Of a stretch of DNA of 64,000 bases, positions 31,952-40,503 are shown one piece after another; positions within the stretch are counted from its first letter, which is position 1; each line of letters opens with the position of its first letter. Origin of the DNA: Desulfitobacterium dehalogenans ATCC 51507 (lineage in GTDB: Bacteria; Bacillota; Desulfitobacteriia; Desulfitobacteriales; Desulfitobacteriaceae); contig NC_018017.1 in assembly GCF_000243155.2 (NCBI RefSeq), positions 1,116,001 through 1,180,000 of the forward strand, in the 5' to 3' direction. Under the pieces are notes generated by a model. It ran no database searches. It saw only the letters and a list, made by a program, of their open reading frames with translations, and was not told the DNA's origin. The position numbers and the translations under genes are program-made.

Positions 31952-33316
31952 TTACTTGATTTTTCTCACGTACATACCATGGCCTTTTTGTCCTACTAAT
32001 TGTCCGTCCTGGGCAACGACTTCACCGCGAACGAGAGTGCAGACAGGAAGTCCCTTGCCTTTTAAGCCCACAAAAGCTGATATTTGATTGACATAGTGTA
32101 AGGATTCGGGTGTGATCTCCCATTCTTTTTCCGGATCGAGGATCACGAGATCCGCGTCAAAGCCTACTTGAATGGCACCTTTTTTGCCGAAGATTCCGAA
32201 AGCTTTAGCGGGACCTTCGCTTAAGGAGCGGGCCAGCAGGGTGGGGGAATAGCCTCTCTTAACGACCCCTTCACTAAAGACTACCTGCATGACGTTTTGG
32301 ATTCCGCTGATTCCGCCCCAGGCCCCAAAGACACCGTGCTTTTCTTCACTTTTTTCACTGAGCTCACAGGGGGAGTGGTCGGAAGCAATGGCGGACAGAG
32401 TTCCGTTATTGACGTATTCCCACATACCTTCCACGGCTGCGGCATCACGTAAAGGGGGAGCACATTTGAAGAGACTGCCGTTTTTAACCACATCCTGATC
32501 CGTAAAGGTGAGGTAGTGCCCACAGGTCTCAGCGGTAACATCCACGCCTTCGATTTGGGCTTGGCGGATCATTTCTGCCACACGGGGATGGCTGACATGG
32601 CAGATATGCACTTTAGCTCCCACTTCTTTGGCGACATCGATAATATTTTGAGTGGCGATAAGTTCCGCGATCAGGGGACGGGAGTCCAGGAAATCCTGCC
32701 AATCGTTATGATCTTTGCGTTTTGCCCGTTCTTCTTCCCATTTGATAATGGAATAATCTTCGCAATGGAAACCTGCCCGGCCATCGAACTCTTTACAAAT
32801 CTCCATAGCCTCTTTGGCTTGACCGATGGAGAGGGACACATAATCCGGAGAAACAGGCCCGATGAAGGATTTAAAAGCGACACAGCCTTTTTCGTCCAAT
32901 TCTTTCAGCTGGTTAAGGTTATAATCGACTAAACCACCCCAGAAACAAAAATCTACATAGGCATTAGGAGAAACGATGTCCAGCTTTTTATCGAGAATTT
33001 TTCCATCGGTCATGGCCGGTTCATTTTGCAACGGCATGTCAATAATGGTGGTAAATCCTCCGATTCCTGCAGCTGCTGTACCGTGAGCGTAATCTTCTCT
33101 CCAGAGATAACCAGGATCATTTAAATGTGCATGAGTATCGATAGCTCCTGGAAAGACATAGTTACCTTTGGCATCGATGACTTTTTCGGCTGGGATCTCT
33201 GTTCCTGCTGTGATGATTGCGGCGATTTTTCCATTATTGATACCTAAACTGGCTTCAATAATTTTGTCCGCGGTCACAATCTTTCCGTTTTTAATGACGA
33301 GATTAAACACATTCAT
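31952..33316 (-). CDS. Allantoinase paralogue (cyclic amidohydrolase)
   Basis: It has the same fold and ligands as the neighbouring AllB: DTHAHLNDPG (His62, His64), VAFKSFIG (Lys149), VHICHVSHPRVAEM, ETCGHYLTFT and ASDHSPCE. It is more distant in substrate-loop segments (YLWREDYAHGT, PVSPDYVSLS). It could be a second allantoinase with different stereo-preference or act on another hydantoin or pyrimidine ring; this cannot be told from sequence. It is the first gene of the minus-strand operon, with a 21-bp palindrome 93 bp upstream. Confidence 0.82.
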   Translation of the reverse strand: MNVFNLVIKNGKIVTADKIIEASLGINNGKIAAIITAGTEIPAEKVIDAKGNYVFPGAIDTHAHLNDPGYLWREDYAHGTAAAGIGGFTTIIDMPLQNEPAMTDGKILDKKLDIVSPNAYVDFCFWGGLVDYNLNQLKELDEKGCVAFKSFIGPVSPDYVSLSIGQAKEAMEICKEFDGRAGFHCEDYSIIKWEEERAKRKDHNDWQDFLDSRPLIAELIATQNIIDVAKEVGAKVHICHVSHPRVAEMIRQAQIEGVDVTAETCGHYLTFTDQDVVKNGSLFKCAPPLRDAAAVEGMWEYVNNGTLSAIASDHSPCELSEKSEEKHGVFGAWGGISGIQNVMQVVFSEGVVKRGYSPTLLARSLSEGPAKAFGIFGKKGAIQVGFDADLVILDPEKEWEITPESLHYVNQISAFVGLKGKGLPVCTLVRGEVVAQDGQLVGQKGHGMYVRKIK

Positions 33317-33803
33317 GCCCCCTAACTAATCTGACTATGTGCAAGGTACCATAGGGTTTGTTTAATTGGCCAATTTACATTAAGAATATACTGAATATTT
33401 TCATTTGGCTTTATCATTTCGAGACAATCTATCAAGGTGAAGTTTATCCAATCAGACTAAAACAAGTATTTTTACGTACTTAGATTTCGTAAATTCCTTG
33501 CGGTTGACGGCTTTAGAGCATCAAGACTCAGTATGGCATAAGTTTCTAAAAGATAATGCCTTCAAATTTTTTAGTGAGTTTGGATAAGGCGTCCAAGCTG
33601 TGAGAGAGAAATTTTAACTAGGTGTGATAAGGATCCTGGGAAGTGTCTGCCTTGAATTGAACAAGGGTGAATAGTAAAAGGATAGAATTGCAAGGAGATA
33701 ATTATCCAAAGTTGCCAAAGACAATAAGCCCGAATTAATAAAAAATAGGGATAAGAATATTAAGACAATTCAATGTTTATCAGCTGTGAAGAGGTGGCAT
33801 TTT
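33317..33803. other. Divergent intergenic region between allantoinase and AllC-type genes
   Basis: The 487-bp AT-rich gap holds one operator-like palindrome (33409-33429) near the minus-strand start. I see no convincing gene or RNA structure in the rest. Confidence 0.5.
33409..33429. promoter_or_regulatory. TTTATC-N7-GATAAA-type site upstream of the allantoinase operon
   Basis: CTTTATC-ATTTCGA-GACAATC is a degenerate copy of the two perfect palindromes at 36251 and 36348. It stands 93 bp before the minus-strand start at 33316. Confidence 0.55.
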
Positions 33804-35033
33804 ATGATTAGTAGTGAACGGGTTAATCAGCGCTTACAGGAATTAGGAAAAATAGGTCGCAGAGAATCGGGTGGAGTGACTCGGCATGCCTTTACCCCCG
33901 AAGATCGAGCTGCTAAAGATTTAGTCACAACCTATATGAAAGAAGCCGGATTGATTGTAAGGGAAGATGCTGTGGGTAATCTGATTGGCCGTTGGGAAGG
34001 CCGGAATCCCAGTGCACCGGTGGTTCTTACAGGCTCTCATATTGATACGGTCTGTGATGGAGGAATCTTTGATGGGGGTCTTGGCATCATTGGAGCCATC
34101 GAAGTACTGCAGTCTTTCAGTGAGCAGGGAATTAGGACTGAGCATCCCATTGAAGTCTACGCCTTCAATGATGAAGAGGGATCCCGGTTTAGCTTCAGTA
34201 TGTTCGGAAGCCGCGGCGTGATTGGAGACCTTACCCAAAAAGATTTGGAAATGAAAGATAAAAACGGAATGACAGTGGCGCAGGCTATGAGCAATCAGGG
34301 CTATGACCCCAATAAAATAAAAGACGCCATTCGCAATCCGGAAGAACTTAAGGCTTTTATTGAGCTCCATATTGAGCAGGGTAAGGTTTTGGAATGCAAT
34401 AATCTTTCCGTGGGGATCGTTACGGGGATTGTTAATGAGTTATGGATGAAACTTATCGTTAAAGGGGAAGCGGGTCACGCGGGGGCTACTCCCATGAATC
34501 TCCGCCAGGATGCTTTAGTGGCTGCAGCGGAAATGATTCAGGTTATTGAGAGAGAAGCCAAAAAAACAGGAAGTACGGTAGCTACGGTCGGTCGGCTTAA
34601 TGTTTTTCCTGGAGGAATTAATATTATTCCTGGCCGTGTCGAATTTACTCTGGATCTTCGGGATACCTCACAAGAGGTCAGTGATGAAGTGGAGGCTGCA
34701 CTATTTAAGGAATTGGCCAGGATTTGTCAGGAAAGAGGAGTTCAGTTGGAGACAGAAATCCTGCAACGGATTCCGCCGGCTCCTTGTTCAAAGGAATTCC
34801 AAATGGCAGCTAAAGAAGCTTGTAAAAAAATCGGTTTGGAGTATTTTTGCCTTCCCAGCGGTGCCGGCCATGATGCCATGCAAATGGTCAATATCTGTCC
34901 TATCGGCATGATTTTCATTCGTTCTAAGGATGGGATCAGTCATAATCCTGCCGAATGGAGCAGCATGGAAGACTGCGCCGATGGGGTTAATGTACTGTAT
35001 CATATTCTGTTGGATACGGCAGTAAAGGTATAA
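33804..35033 (+). CDS. allC: Allantoate amidohydrolase / ureido-acid hydrolase (M20 family)
   Basis: This metal-dependent amidase hydrolyses allantoate or related N-carbamoyl compounds with release of ammonia and CO2. Motifs: TGSHIDTVCDGGIFDGGLGI (metal ligands His and Asp), NDEEGSRF (bridging Glu pair), ELHIEQG, the dimerisation-domain GEAGHAGATPMNLRQDAL and PSGAGHDAM with a metal His. The start at 33804 follows GAGGTGG; a GTG 18 bases earlier is possible. RidA follows 22 nt downstream. Its partner is allE, which deaminates ureidoglycine. Confidence 0.88.
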   Translation: MISSERVNQRLQELGKIGRRESGGVTRHAFTPEDRAAKDLVTTYMKEAGLIVREDAVGNLIGRWEGRNPSAPVVLTGSHIDTVCDGGIFDGGLGIIGAIEVLQSFSEQGIRTEHPIEVYAFNDEEGSRFSFSMFGSRGVIGDLTQKDLEMKDKNGMTVAQAMSNQGYDPNKIKDAIRNPEELKAFIELHIEQGKVLECNNLSVGIVTGIVNELWMKLIVKGEAGHAGATPMNLRQDALVAAAEMIQVIEREAKKTGSTVATVGRLNVFPGGINIIPGRVEFTLDLRDTSQEVSDEVEAALFKELARICQERGVQLETEILQRIPPAPCSKEFQMAAKEACKKIGLEYFCLPSGAGHDAMQMVNICPIGMIFIRSKDGISHNPAEWSSMEDCADGVNVLYHILLDTAVKV

Positions 35034-35055
35034 ACCATGAAAGGGTGAAAGCTTC

Positions 35056-35517
35056 ATGCTTGAGATTGAAGAGATCTTAATGCTAAGGTATGGTTTGGAG
35101 TTACCTGTTCCTTCCGAACCGGATGGCTATTATAGCAGGGTCATTCGCACGGGGAATTTGCTTTATGTCTGCGGTCATACCCCGAAACGCCAAGGAGAGT
35201 ATGTTTTCTTAGGTAAAGTCGGCGAGGATTTTTCAGTTGAGCAGGGGCAGGAAGCAGCCCGGATTGCCATGACCAACTGTCTGGCGGCATTGAAGGAGTA
35301 TCTGGGGGATTTGAGACTTATTAAGCAATTTGTCCAGGTTATTGGGTATGTCCGCAGTGCGGAACACTTTACCCAGCAGCCTTTAGTGATGAATGGGGCT
35401 TCCGAACTGCTTCTCACCTGTTTTGGGGAAAAGGGACGGCATACCCGCATGGCTTTGGGCACGAACCAACTCCCAGGGGGAGCTGCAGTCGAAATCATGT
35501 GCGTGGTTGAAGTCTAG
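35056..35517 (+). CDS. RidA (YjgF/YER057c) family protein, 153 aa
   Basis: RidA proteins hydrolyse reactive enamine/imine intermediates. The family pattern is present: YYSRVIRTGNLLYVCGHTP at the start, a central Asn-containing AMTNCLAALKEYLG, and GRHTRMALGTNQLPGGAAVEIM at the C-terminus with the conserved arginine. It belongs to the YjgH-like group with a larger N-terminus. It is co-transcribed with allC, where it could act on unstable ureidoglycine-type imines (inference). Confidence 0.85.
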   Translation: MLEIEEILMLRYGLELPVPSEPDGYYSRVIRTGNLLYVCGHTPKRQGEYVFLGKVGEDFSVEQGQEAARIAMTNCLAALKEYLGDLRLIKQFVQVIGYVRSAEHFTQQPLVMNGASELLLTCFGEKGRHTRMALGTNQLPGGAAVEIMCVVEV

Positions 35518-35544
35518 GGATTAGGAAAAGGATAAAATAAAGTA

Positions 35545-35588
35545 GAGCGTGAGATGATCCGGATGCGGATTGTCTCATGCTCATTTTA
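35545..35588 (+). terminator. Terminator after RidA gene
   Basis: GAGCGTGAGA pairs with TCTCATGCTC (one mismatch), with a further inner ATCC/GGAT stem, followed by ATTTTATAA. Confidence 0.7.
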
Positions 35589-35622
35589 TAAAAAAAAACA
35601 ACTGTTCGAAAGTGAACAGTTG
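35583..35622 (-). terminator. Terminator after allA
   Basis: On the minus strand CAACTGTTC and GAACAGTTG form a 9-bp hairpin with a 6-nt loop followed by nine or more T residues. Confidence 0.88.
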
Positions 35623-35637
35623 TCTTTAGAGGCGAAA

Positions 35638-36159
35638 TTAAAGCTGCAATTCAAAAGTTTCTCCTAATTCGCGGATTTGGACATCACCATCATAGAGAGG
35701 GGCGATGGATTCGTCTGAAGTCTCCTTGCGGGTAGCCAGGATATAGGCAAATTTCGGCTCAAGTGGAAGGATTCGACCATGCCATACCCCCCGATGGAGA
35801 ACAAAGCACATATCCCGCTCCCAAAGGAAGGCACGTACCGAGTCCAAAGAGGGCAAAGACTCGGGGTCATGGGGATCCGTAGCAGGCGCTACAGTAATAA
35901 TGGCCGGTCCCCCGGTCATCATAAAGAAGCCTTGGGTCATTTTAAGATGGCGCTCCAGATTGGAAAACGTAAATTCTTTGCGATCCAGCAAAGCATAGAC
36001 AAATTCAGACTGGCCTTCATCCACCTCAAAAGGCATCCGATCGGTAAAGACCGGAGGGGTATTTTTGAAAGGGGGGATGCCGGGGTTAGGACAGAGTAGA
36101 TAACCAAAGGGACTAAAGGCTTCTTTGGTCAAGGTTTCAACTTTAAGCAGTCGGCTCAT
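35638..36159 (-). CDS. allA: Ureidoglycolate lyase
   Basis: It splits ureidoglycolate to glyoxylate and urea. The bicupin-like AllA family is recognised from KVETLTKEAFSPFGYLL at the N-terminus, LERHLKMTQGFFMMTGGP, FLWERDMCFVLHRGVWHG (residues about 108-125) and the C-terminal strand. At 173 aa its length is typical. It is transcribed alone, diverging from allE across a 292-bp region with two perfect palindromes. Confidence 0.85.
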   Translation of the reverse strand: MSRLLKVETLTKEAFSPFGYLLCPNPGIPPFKNTPPVFTDRMPFEVDEGQSEFVYALLDRKEFTFSNLERHLKMTQGFFMMTGGPAIITVAPATDPHDPESLPSLDSVRAFLWERDMCFVLHRGVWHGRILPLEPKFAYILATRKETSDESIAPLYDGDVQIRELGETFELQL

Positions 36160-36250
36160 GGGCAGGTCATCTCCTTTGCAGGGTAATTGAGTTCATTATT
36201 CAGCAAATGACTCATTGTTTTTTGAATATTCGTGATGGGCTCTCATCTTC

Positions 36251-36271
36251 CTTTATCATTTTAAGATAAAG
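36251..36271. promoter_or_regulatory. Perfect 21-bp palindrome (TTTATC-N7-GATAAA) near allA
   Basis: CTTTATC-ATTTTAA-GATAAAG, 92 bp before the allA start on the minus strand. It is identical in arms to the site at 36348. Confidence 0.75.
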
Positions 36272-36347
36272 AAAGAAGCTGAATTTCTTAAGTTTTTCAT
36301 CTTTTTTAGGAAATGAGGGCAAGATAACTTCGTAATATAGGGAATCG

Positions 36348-36368
36348 CTTTATCATCTTAGGATAAAG
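36348..36368. promoter_or_regulatory. Perfect 21-bp palindrome (TTTATC-N7-GATAAA) near allE
   Basis: CTTTATC-ATCTTAG-GATAAAG lies 84 bp before the allE start. A TATAAT box near 36399-36404 follows, so the palindrome is upstream of the core promoter, a position expected for an activator. Confidence 0.75.
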
Positions 36369-36451
36369 GGGAACTTAACTTTATGGCGAACATTAAGAAT
36401 ATAATATCAATTTGAAAACTTCTTATGCTAAAATAGAAGGGAGAATTTAAA

Positions 36452-37213
36452 ATGGGTTATCCTAATGATCTCTTATCCACACGAGCTGTAGTCGAACATG
36501 GAAGGTATGCCTTGATCCCTCCTGAGGGGCGGGTGAAAAATGTGCTTCCCAATCTTGAGCAATGTCATGTAAGTATTATTGCCTCTCCTCATTATGGCCC
36601 ACAGTTCGCTATGTATACTGTGGAGGTGTTGCCTGGCGGCGGCACAGTGAAGCCCTTTATGGAAGAGGGAATCGAGACCTTTGTCTACTGCTTGAGCGGC
36701 CAAGGCAAGGTCTTGGTGGAAGGAAAAGAGTATAGCATTGATGAAAGCGGTTATGTCTTCGCTCCGGCATCCCTGGGGATGGAACTTCGCAATGATTCGG
36801 ATGCATCCTGGAAACTGCTTCTTTATAAACAGCGTTATCGTCCTGTAGAAGGATATTCAGCGAGGATTGTCGTGGGACGTCTCAACGATATGCCTTATGC
36901 ACCTTATGACGGGATGGAGAATGTACGGATTAAGGATTTACTCCCTACCGATTTAGGTTTTGATGTCAACTTCCACGTCTTAAGCTTTTTGCCGGGGGGA
37001 TGTCATCCCTTTATTGAGACTCATGTCCAGGAGCATGGACTTTACCTGTTGGAAGGGGAAGGGGTCTATCTTATCGATGACCAGTGGATTCCGGTGAAGA
37101 AGGAAGACTTCATTTGGTTTGGTCCTTATGTTCCTCAAGCTTGCTATGGTGTTGGGCGTACTCCTTTTACGTATATCTATACTAAGGATTGCAATCGGGA
37201 TATTAAGCTTTAA
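36452..37213 (+). CDS. allE: (S)-ureidoglycine aminohydrolase
   Basis: This bicupin Mn enzyme turns ureidoglycine into ureidoglycolate and ammonia. There are two cupin halves. The first contains EVLPGGGTVKPFMEEGIETF. The second contains FLPGGCHPFIETHVQEHGLY, whose His, Glu, His and Gln ligands are typical of UGlyAH/YlbA. The conserved end WFGPYVPQACYGVG is also seen. At 253 aa it is of normal length. GAAGGGAGAA precedes the ATG. It completes the route from allantoate to glyoxylate with allC and allA. Confidence 0.9.
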   Translation: MGYPNDLLSTRAVVEHGRYALIPPEGRVKNVLPNLEQCHVSIIASPHYGPQFAMYTVEVLPGGGTVKPFMEEGIETFVYCLSGQGKVLVEGKEYSIDESGYVFAPASLGMELRNDSDASWKLLLYKQRYRPVEGYSARIVVGRLNDMPYAPYDGMENVRIKDLLPTDLGFDVNFHVLSFLPGGCHPFIETHVQEHGLYLLEGEGVYLIDDQWIPVKKEDFIWFGPYVPQACYGVGRTPFTYIYTKDCNRDIKL

Positions 37214-37253
37214 GCGGGGTAGTTGAGTCGGGTTCTGAAGAAGAATCGAAAGC

Positions 37254-38075
37254 TGATTCTCCAGGATTTTGCTTTCGGCGTTCACTCCATAAGCTGCGCG
37301 GAGCAATCTAATCGCTCAAGACCTCCGCTGCGTCGGGTACCCGGCTAAATCGGCTCCTGCCTCATAGCCGGTTGGAAACGTCCTGTTTCCAACCCGACTC
37401 CGCTGCAGTCTTTTCGCGAAGATTGCTACCCTGCTCGCTTAAATTCGTTCTCTGCCTGAAAGCAAAATCCTTGGGCAACTCTTTTGGGTCTGAGTTACGC
37501 GGAGCTACCCGACCCGGACAGCTTTTCCATCATCGGCTGGTGCCGCTCCGCGGCATAGCCGATGATGGAAAAAAAGCCGGAGAAGGCCTCAAAAGAGAGC
37601 TGAAAAAGACCTACTAGCGTAGCTTTACGCACAAAAGCGAACGGATTTCACTGTGTATAAGGCAGCTAAGGCTTCTGCTTCGCTTCACTCACCATAAGCC
37701 AAGCTTTCTTTAAGCGGAGGAGCGGTCGGGTCAACAAAGCTTTCTTGACGTAGCGAAGCCACCGGTTCACATGCAGAAAGCAGCGGGGTTTGGCGACGAA
37801 AGTGTCCGGTGGACAGTTTCGCTCAAAGCGGCACACCCCAAAGGGTACTTATCCGCTGCAGATGCTGTTAAGAAAGCGAGTTGACCAGCCCCGGAGCTAT
37901 GGAGTACGTGAGCTCCGATGAAGAAAGCCTCCGGTGACGAAACCATCCAGTGAATGGTTTCGCCCAAGCCGCCCTGGCCACAAAGATGAACTAAGCGGCG
38001 CAGGTGGGTTTCAGGAGCTCACGCCCGAAGGTTCGTTGTGCGTAAAGCTACCCGACCCGAAGAGCTTTTTCTTCT
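37254..38075 (+). repeat. Large hairpin-rich non-coding element, copy R2 (inverse of R1)
   Basis: This 820-bp copy is colinear with the reverse complement of R1 but has three extra modules. Perfect GTAGCTTTACGCACAA terminal repeats bound an inner unit (37619-37634 and 38036-38051). The hairpin at 37341-37371 uses arms CCGGCTA/TAGCCGG where R1 has CCGCCCA/TGGGCGG, with a conserved loop, so base changes are compensated. The hairpin CCATCATCGGCT (about 37527-37569) is intact here and partly lost in R1. Two tandem modules are CGAAA-G-TGTCC-GGT-GGACA-G-TTTCG (37797-37821) and CGAAACCAT-N7-ATGGTTTCG (37938-37962). It lies between allE and pucR. Confidence 0.85.
37619..38051. repeat. Sub-element with 16-bp terminal inverted repeats inside R2
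   Basis: This 433-bp unit is bounded by GTAGCTTTACGCACAA and its reverse complement. The equivalent unit in R1 is 178 bp. The difference comes from whole hairpin modules present here. Confidence 0.7.
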
Positions 38076-38169
38076 ACTGTGCGTCCCCCAGCATGACGCG
38101 AATACTGGATGCCTCATAGAAGAGCCTTAGAGTCTGACAAGAAATAATACAGTGCAAGAGGTGGTAACA

Positions 38170-39837
38170 TTGGAGATTACAGTCAAGGATCTGCTGAAGG
38201 TGGGCCCCCTGAAGACCTCCCAAGTGGTTGCGGGCTATCAAAAACTTGATAATATAGTCAAGGGTGTTACTATCATCGAAGCGCCGGATATTGTCAACTG
38301 GCTATCGGGAGGAGAACTTCTGCTCACCAGCTTATACTCCGGCCCCGGTGAAGGGCTGGACTACCGGGAATTTATTCATAAAATGGCCACGAAAGAGGTT
38401 TCGGCCTTAGCTATAAAAGTACGACGGTTTGTCAATGATATTCCGGCTGAGATTATTGAGGCGGCCAACGAGTATGGATTGCCTGTCATTGAGCTGGATG
38501 GCAGTGTTCGTTTTGTGGATATCATGTATCCGGTTATGGAGCAGCTCTTTAACTCCCAGGTAGTAAAGCTTAAGTATTATAAAGATGTTCAGGAACGTTT
38601 TACAACCTTAGCCTTGCAGTGTGAGGGATTGGCAGCGATCTGCCAAACCCTTGAAGAATTGGTTGGCAATCCGGTCGTCGTCTACGATAAAAATTTTAAA
38701 TGTCTTCACAGCACCAATTCCCAAATAGAGCGGTTTGAGGAACCTGAAGAATTTGCCTTAAGGGAGAATCTGAATGACAAATTTTCCTATTACCGTCAAG
38801 CAGTATGCTACCCTGATCTTGACGGACCGTGTATTCCCCAGGTAGTCGTTCCTATTCAGGCTTTCAATCAGCTCAAAGGATATTTGACCATTGTGGAGCT
38901 TAATAAACCTATTGTGGAGATGGATTTCATTAGTATTGAACAGGCCGCCACCGTAACGACCTTGGATATGGTGAAGCGCTTTGCTGTTAAAGAAGTGGAG
39001 TATAAGTTTAAGAATGATTTAATTGAGCATATTCTTTCAGGAGAATTGAGTTCAACCAATGCGCAAGAACGCATCAATCTCATGGAATGGGACCTCAATC
39101 GTCCTTACTATGTGGTTCTTTTTGATTTAAAGAATCTTGATGCTTATCATGTGGAGCATCGCGCCCAACAAAAGATGGCTTTGCAGAGCATTAAATCTGA
39201 AATCACGTCAACTATTTCGGGAGTCATAAAAACTCGTACTCGGGACTTCATTATCGGCAATAAAGTGGATATTATTGTTTTGCTTTGGCCAGTTGGGACA
39301 AATCCTCAGGAAAATTCTTTGGAAAAGATCAAGAAAATTGCTAAGCAAGCACAAGAGCAGGTCAAGAAACGGATGAAGAAGCTGGTTGTTGAAGTAGGAA
39401 TCGGAGATTTGGCTCACGGAGCAGAGGAAATACCCCGCAGTTATAAAGAAGCCTTAGATGCTTTGAGCTATGGAGGTATGATCAATAATGAAAGCTCCAT
39501 TGTGGCTTTTTCGGAGTTAGGGGTCTTCCGTATTCTCTGTAAATTTGCCGAGAGAAACTCCTTGGAGGAATTTATTCCCAAAGCACTTCTGAAAATTCTC
39601 AGATATGATAAGGAAAATGAAGCTGAGCTCCTAAAAACCTTGGAAGTGTTTCTGGAGTGCAACGGAAATGCCAGTAAGGCTGCCAAAGAACTGTTCATCC
39701 ATTATAAAACCATCCTTTATCGCTTGGAGAGGATAAAGGAAGTTGGCCAATTGGATTTAGAAGACAGTAAAAATCGTCTTGAACTGGAGATGGGCCTGAA
39801 GATGCTTCATCTTATGGATGCTTCAAATCTGGGGTAA
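38170..39837 (+). CDS. pucR: PucR-family transcriptional regulator, 555 aa
   Basis: It regulates purine catabolism. The N-terminal PucR domain contains VVAGYQKLDNIVKGVTIIEA and WLSGGELLLTSLYS. A GAF-like middle region follows, and a C-terminal HTH_30 domain: FLECNGNASKAAKELFIHYK, then TILYRLERIKEVGQLDLED. The start is taken as TTG at 38170, 5 nt after GAGGTGG; a GTG at 38152 opens a longer frame. It directly follows R2. It is a candidate to bind the TTTATC-N7-GATAAA sites, although B. subtilis PucR uses a different motif. Confidence 0.88.
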   Translation: MEITVKDLLKVGPLKTSQVVAGYQKLDNIVKGVTIIEAPDIVNWLSGGELLLTSLYSGPGEGLDYREFIHKMATKEVSALAIKVRRFVNDIPAEIIEAANEYGLPVIELDGSVRFVDIMYPVMEQLFNSQVVKLKYYKDVQERFTTLALQCEGLAAICQTLEELVGNPVVVYDKNFKCLHSTNSQIERFEEPEEFALRENLNDKFSYYRQAVCYPDLDGPCIPQVVVPIQAFNQLKGYLTIVELNKPIVEMDFISIEQAATVTTLDMVKRFAVKEVEYKFKNDLIEHILSGELSSTNAQERINLMEWDLNRPYYVVLFDLKNLDAYHVEHRAQQKMALQSIKSEITSTISGVIKTRTRDFIIGNKVDIIVLLWPVGTNPQENSLEKIKKIAKQAQEQVKKRMKKLVVEVGIGDLAHGAEEIPRSYKEALDALSYGGMINNESSIVAFSELGVFRILCKFAERNSLEEFIPKALLKILRYDKENEAELLKTLEVFLECNGNASKAAKELFIHYKTILYRLERIKEVGQLDLEDSKNRLELEMGLKMLHLMDASNLG

Positions 39838-39899
39838 GTATGATAAAACTACCTCAGTACAAAATTCTGTGAATTTTAGTAAGCCTATGCTAATTATGA

Positions 39900-39938
39900 T
39901 ATAATAAAACTACAGGTGGAGTGAATCTCCACCTGTAG
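39900..39938 (+). promoter_or_regulatory. TATAAT box and 5'-end hairpin of nitroreductase transcript
   Basis: TATAAT at 39900-39905 predicts a start near 39912. A perfect 12-bp hairpin CTACAGGTGGAG-N5-CTCCACCTGTAG (39910-39938) would then sit at the very 5' end of the message, where such stems protect RNA from decay. Confidence 0.5.
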
Positions 39939-39975
39939 TGCTAGACAAGATAAAAGCAAGAGAGGAATGATAGCT

Positions 39976-40503
39976 ATGGATATGAAAGAGCTTTTACAAA
40001 AGCGCCGGAGTATTCGCAAATACACGGATGCCCCCATTGAGAAGGAAAAAGTGGAGCAATTGATTCGTGCAGCTTTACTCTCCCCCACATCGCGCAATAC
40101 AAGAGCCTGGGAATTTATCTTGGTGGAGGATCGGGAAGTCTTGGAAAAGCTGTCAATGGCTAAAGTTGGAGCTCAACCCATTAAAGGTGCCACGATGGGG
40201 ATTGTCGTCTGTGCAGACCCTCAAAAAAGCGATGTATGGGTTGAAGACGCTTCGATTGCCACCATCATTCTCCAGTTGCAAGCTCAGGATTTAGGGCTGG
40301 GATCCTGCTGGATCCAGATTAGAGAACGGAACTATCAGGACGGCACTCCTGCCGGGGAGTATGTAAAAAAGCTTCTGGATATTCCGGACAATCTTCAGGT
40401 GGAATCTATCGTATCCTTGGGCTATCCCGCTGAAACCCGGGGAGAGCACACCGAGGATGAACTCCTAAGGGAAAAAATCCATTGGCATACCTATAAGGGT
40501 TAA
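39976..40503 (+). CDS. Nitroreductase-family flavoprotein, 175 aa
   Basis: This FMN-dependent oxidoreductase has [20 protein letters not shown] at the N-terminus (FMN-binding Arg-Ser-x-Arg) and [22 protein letters not shown] late [18 protein letters not shown] segment and IVSLGYPAE complete the fold. The ATG at 39976 has GAGAGG 9 nt upstream; an ATG nine bases earlier overlaps the ribosome site. The substrate is unknown. It overlaps the YnfA gene by one base (TAATG). Confidence 0.88.
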   Translation: MDMKELLQKRRSIRKYTDAPIEKEKVEQLIRAALLSPTSRNTRAWEFILVEDREVLEKLSMAKVGAQPIKGATMGIVVCADPQKSDVWVEDASIATIILQLQAQDLGLGSCWIQIRERNYQDGTPAGEYVKKLLDIPDNLQVESIVSLGYPAETRGEHTEDELLREKIHWHTYKG

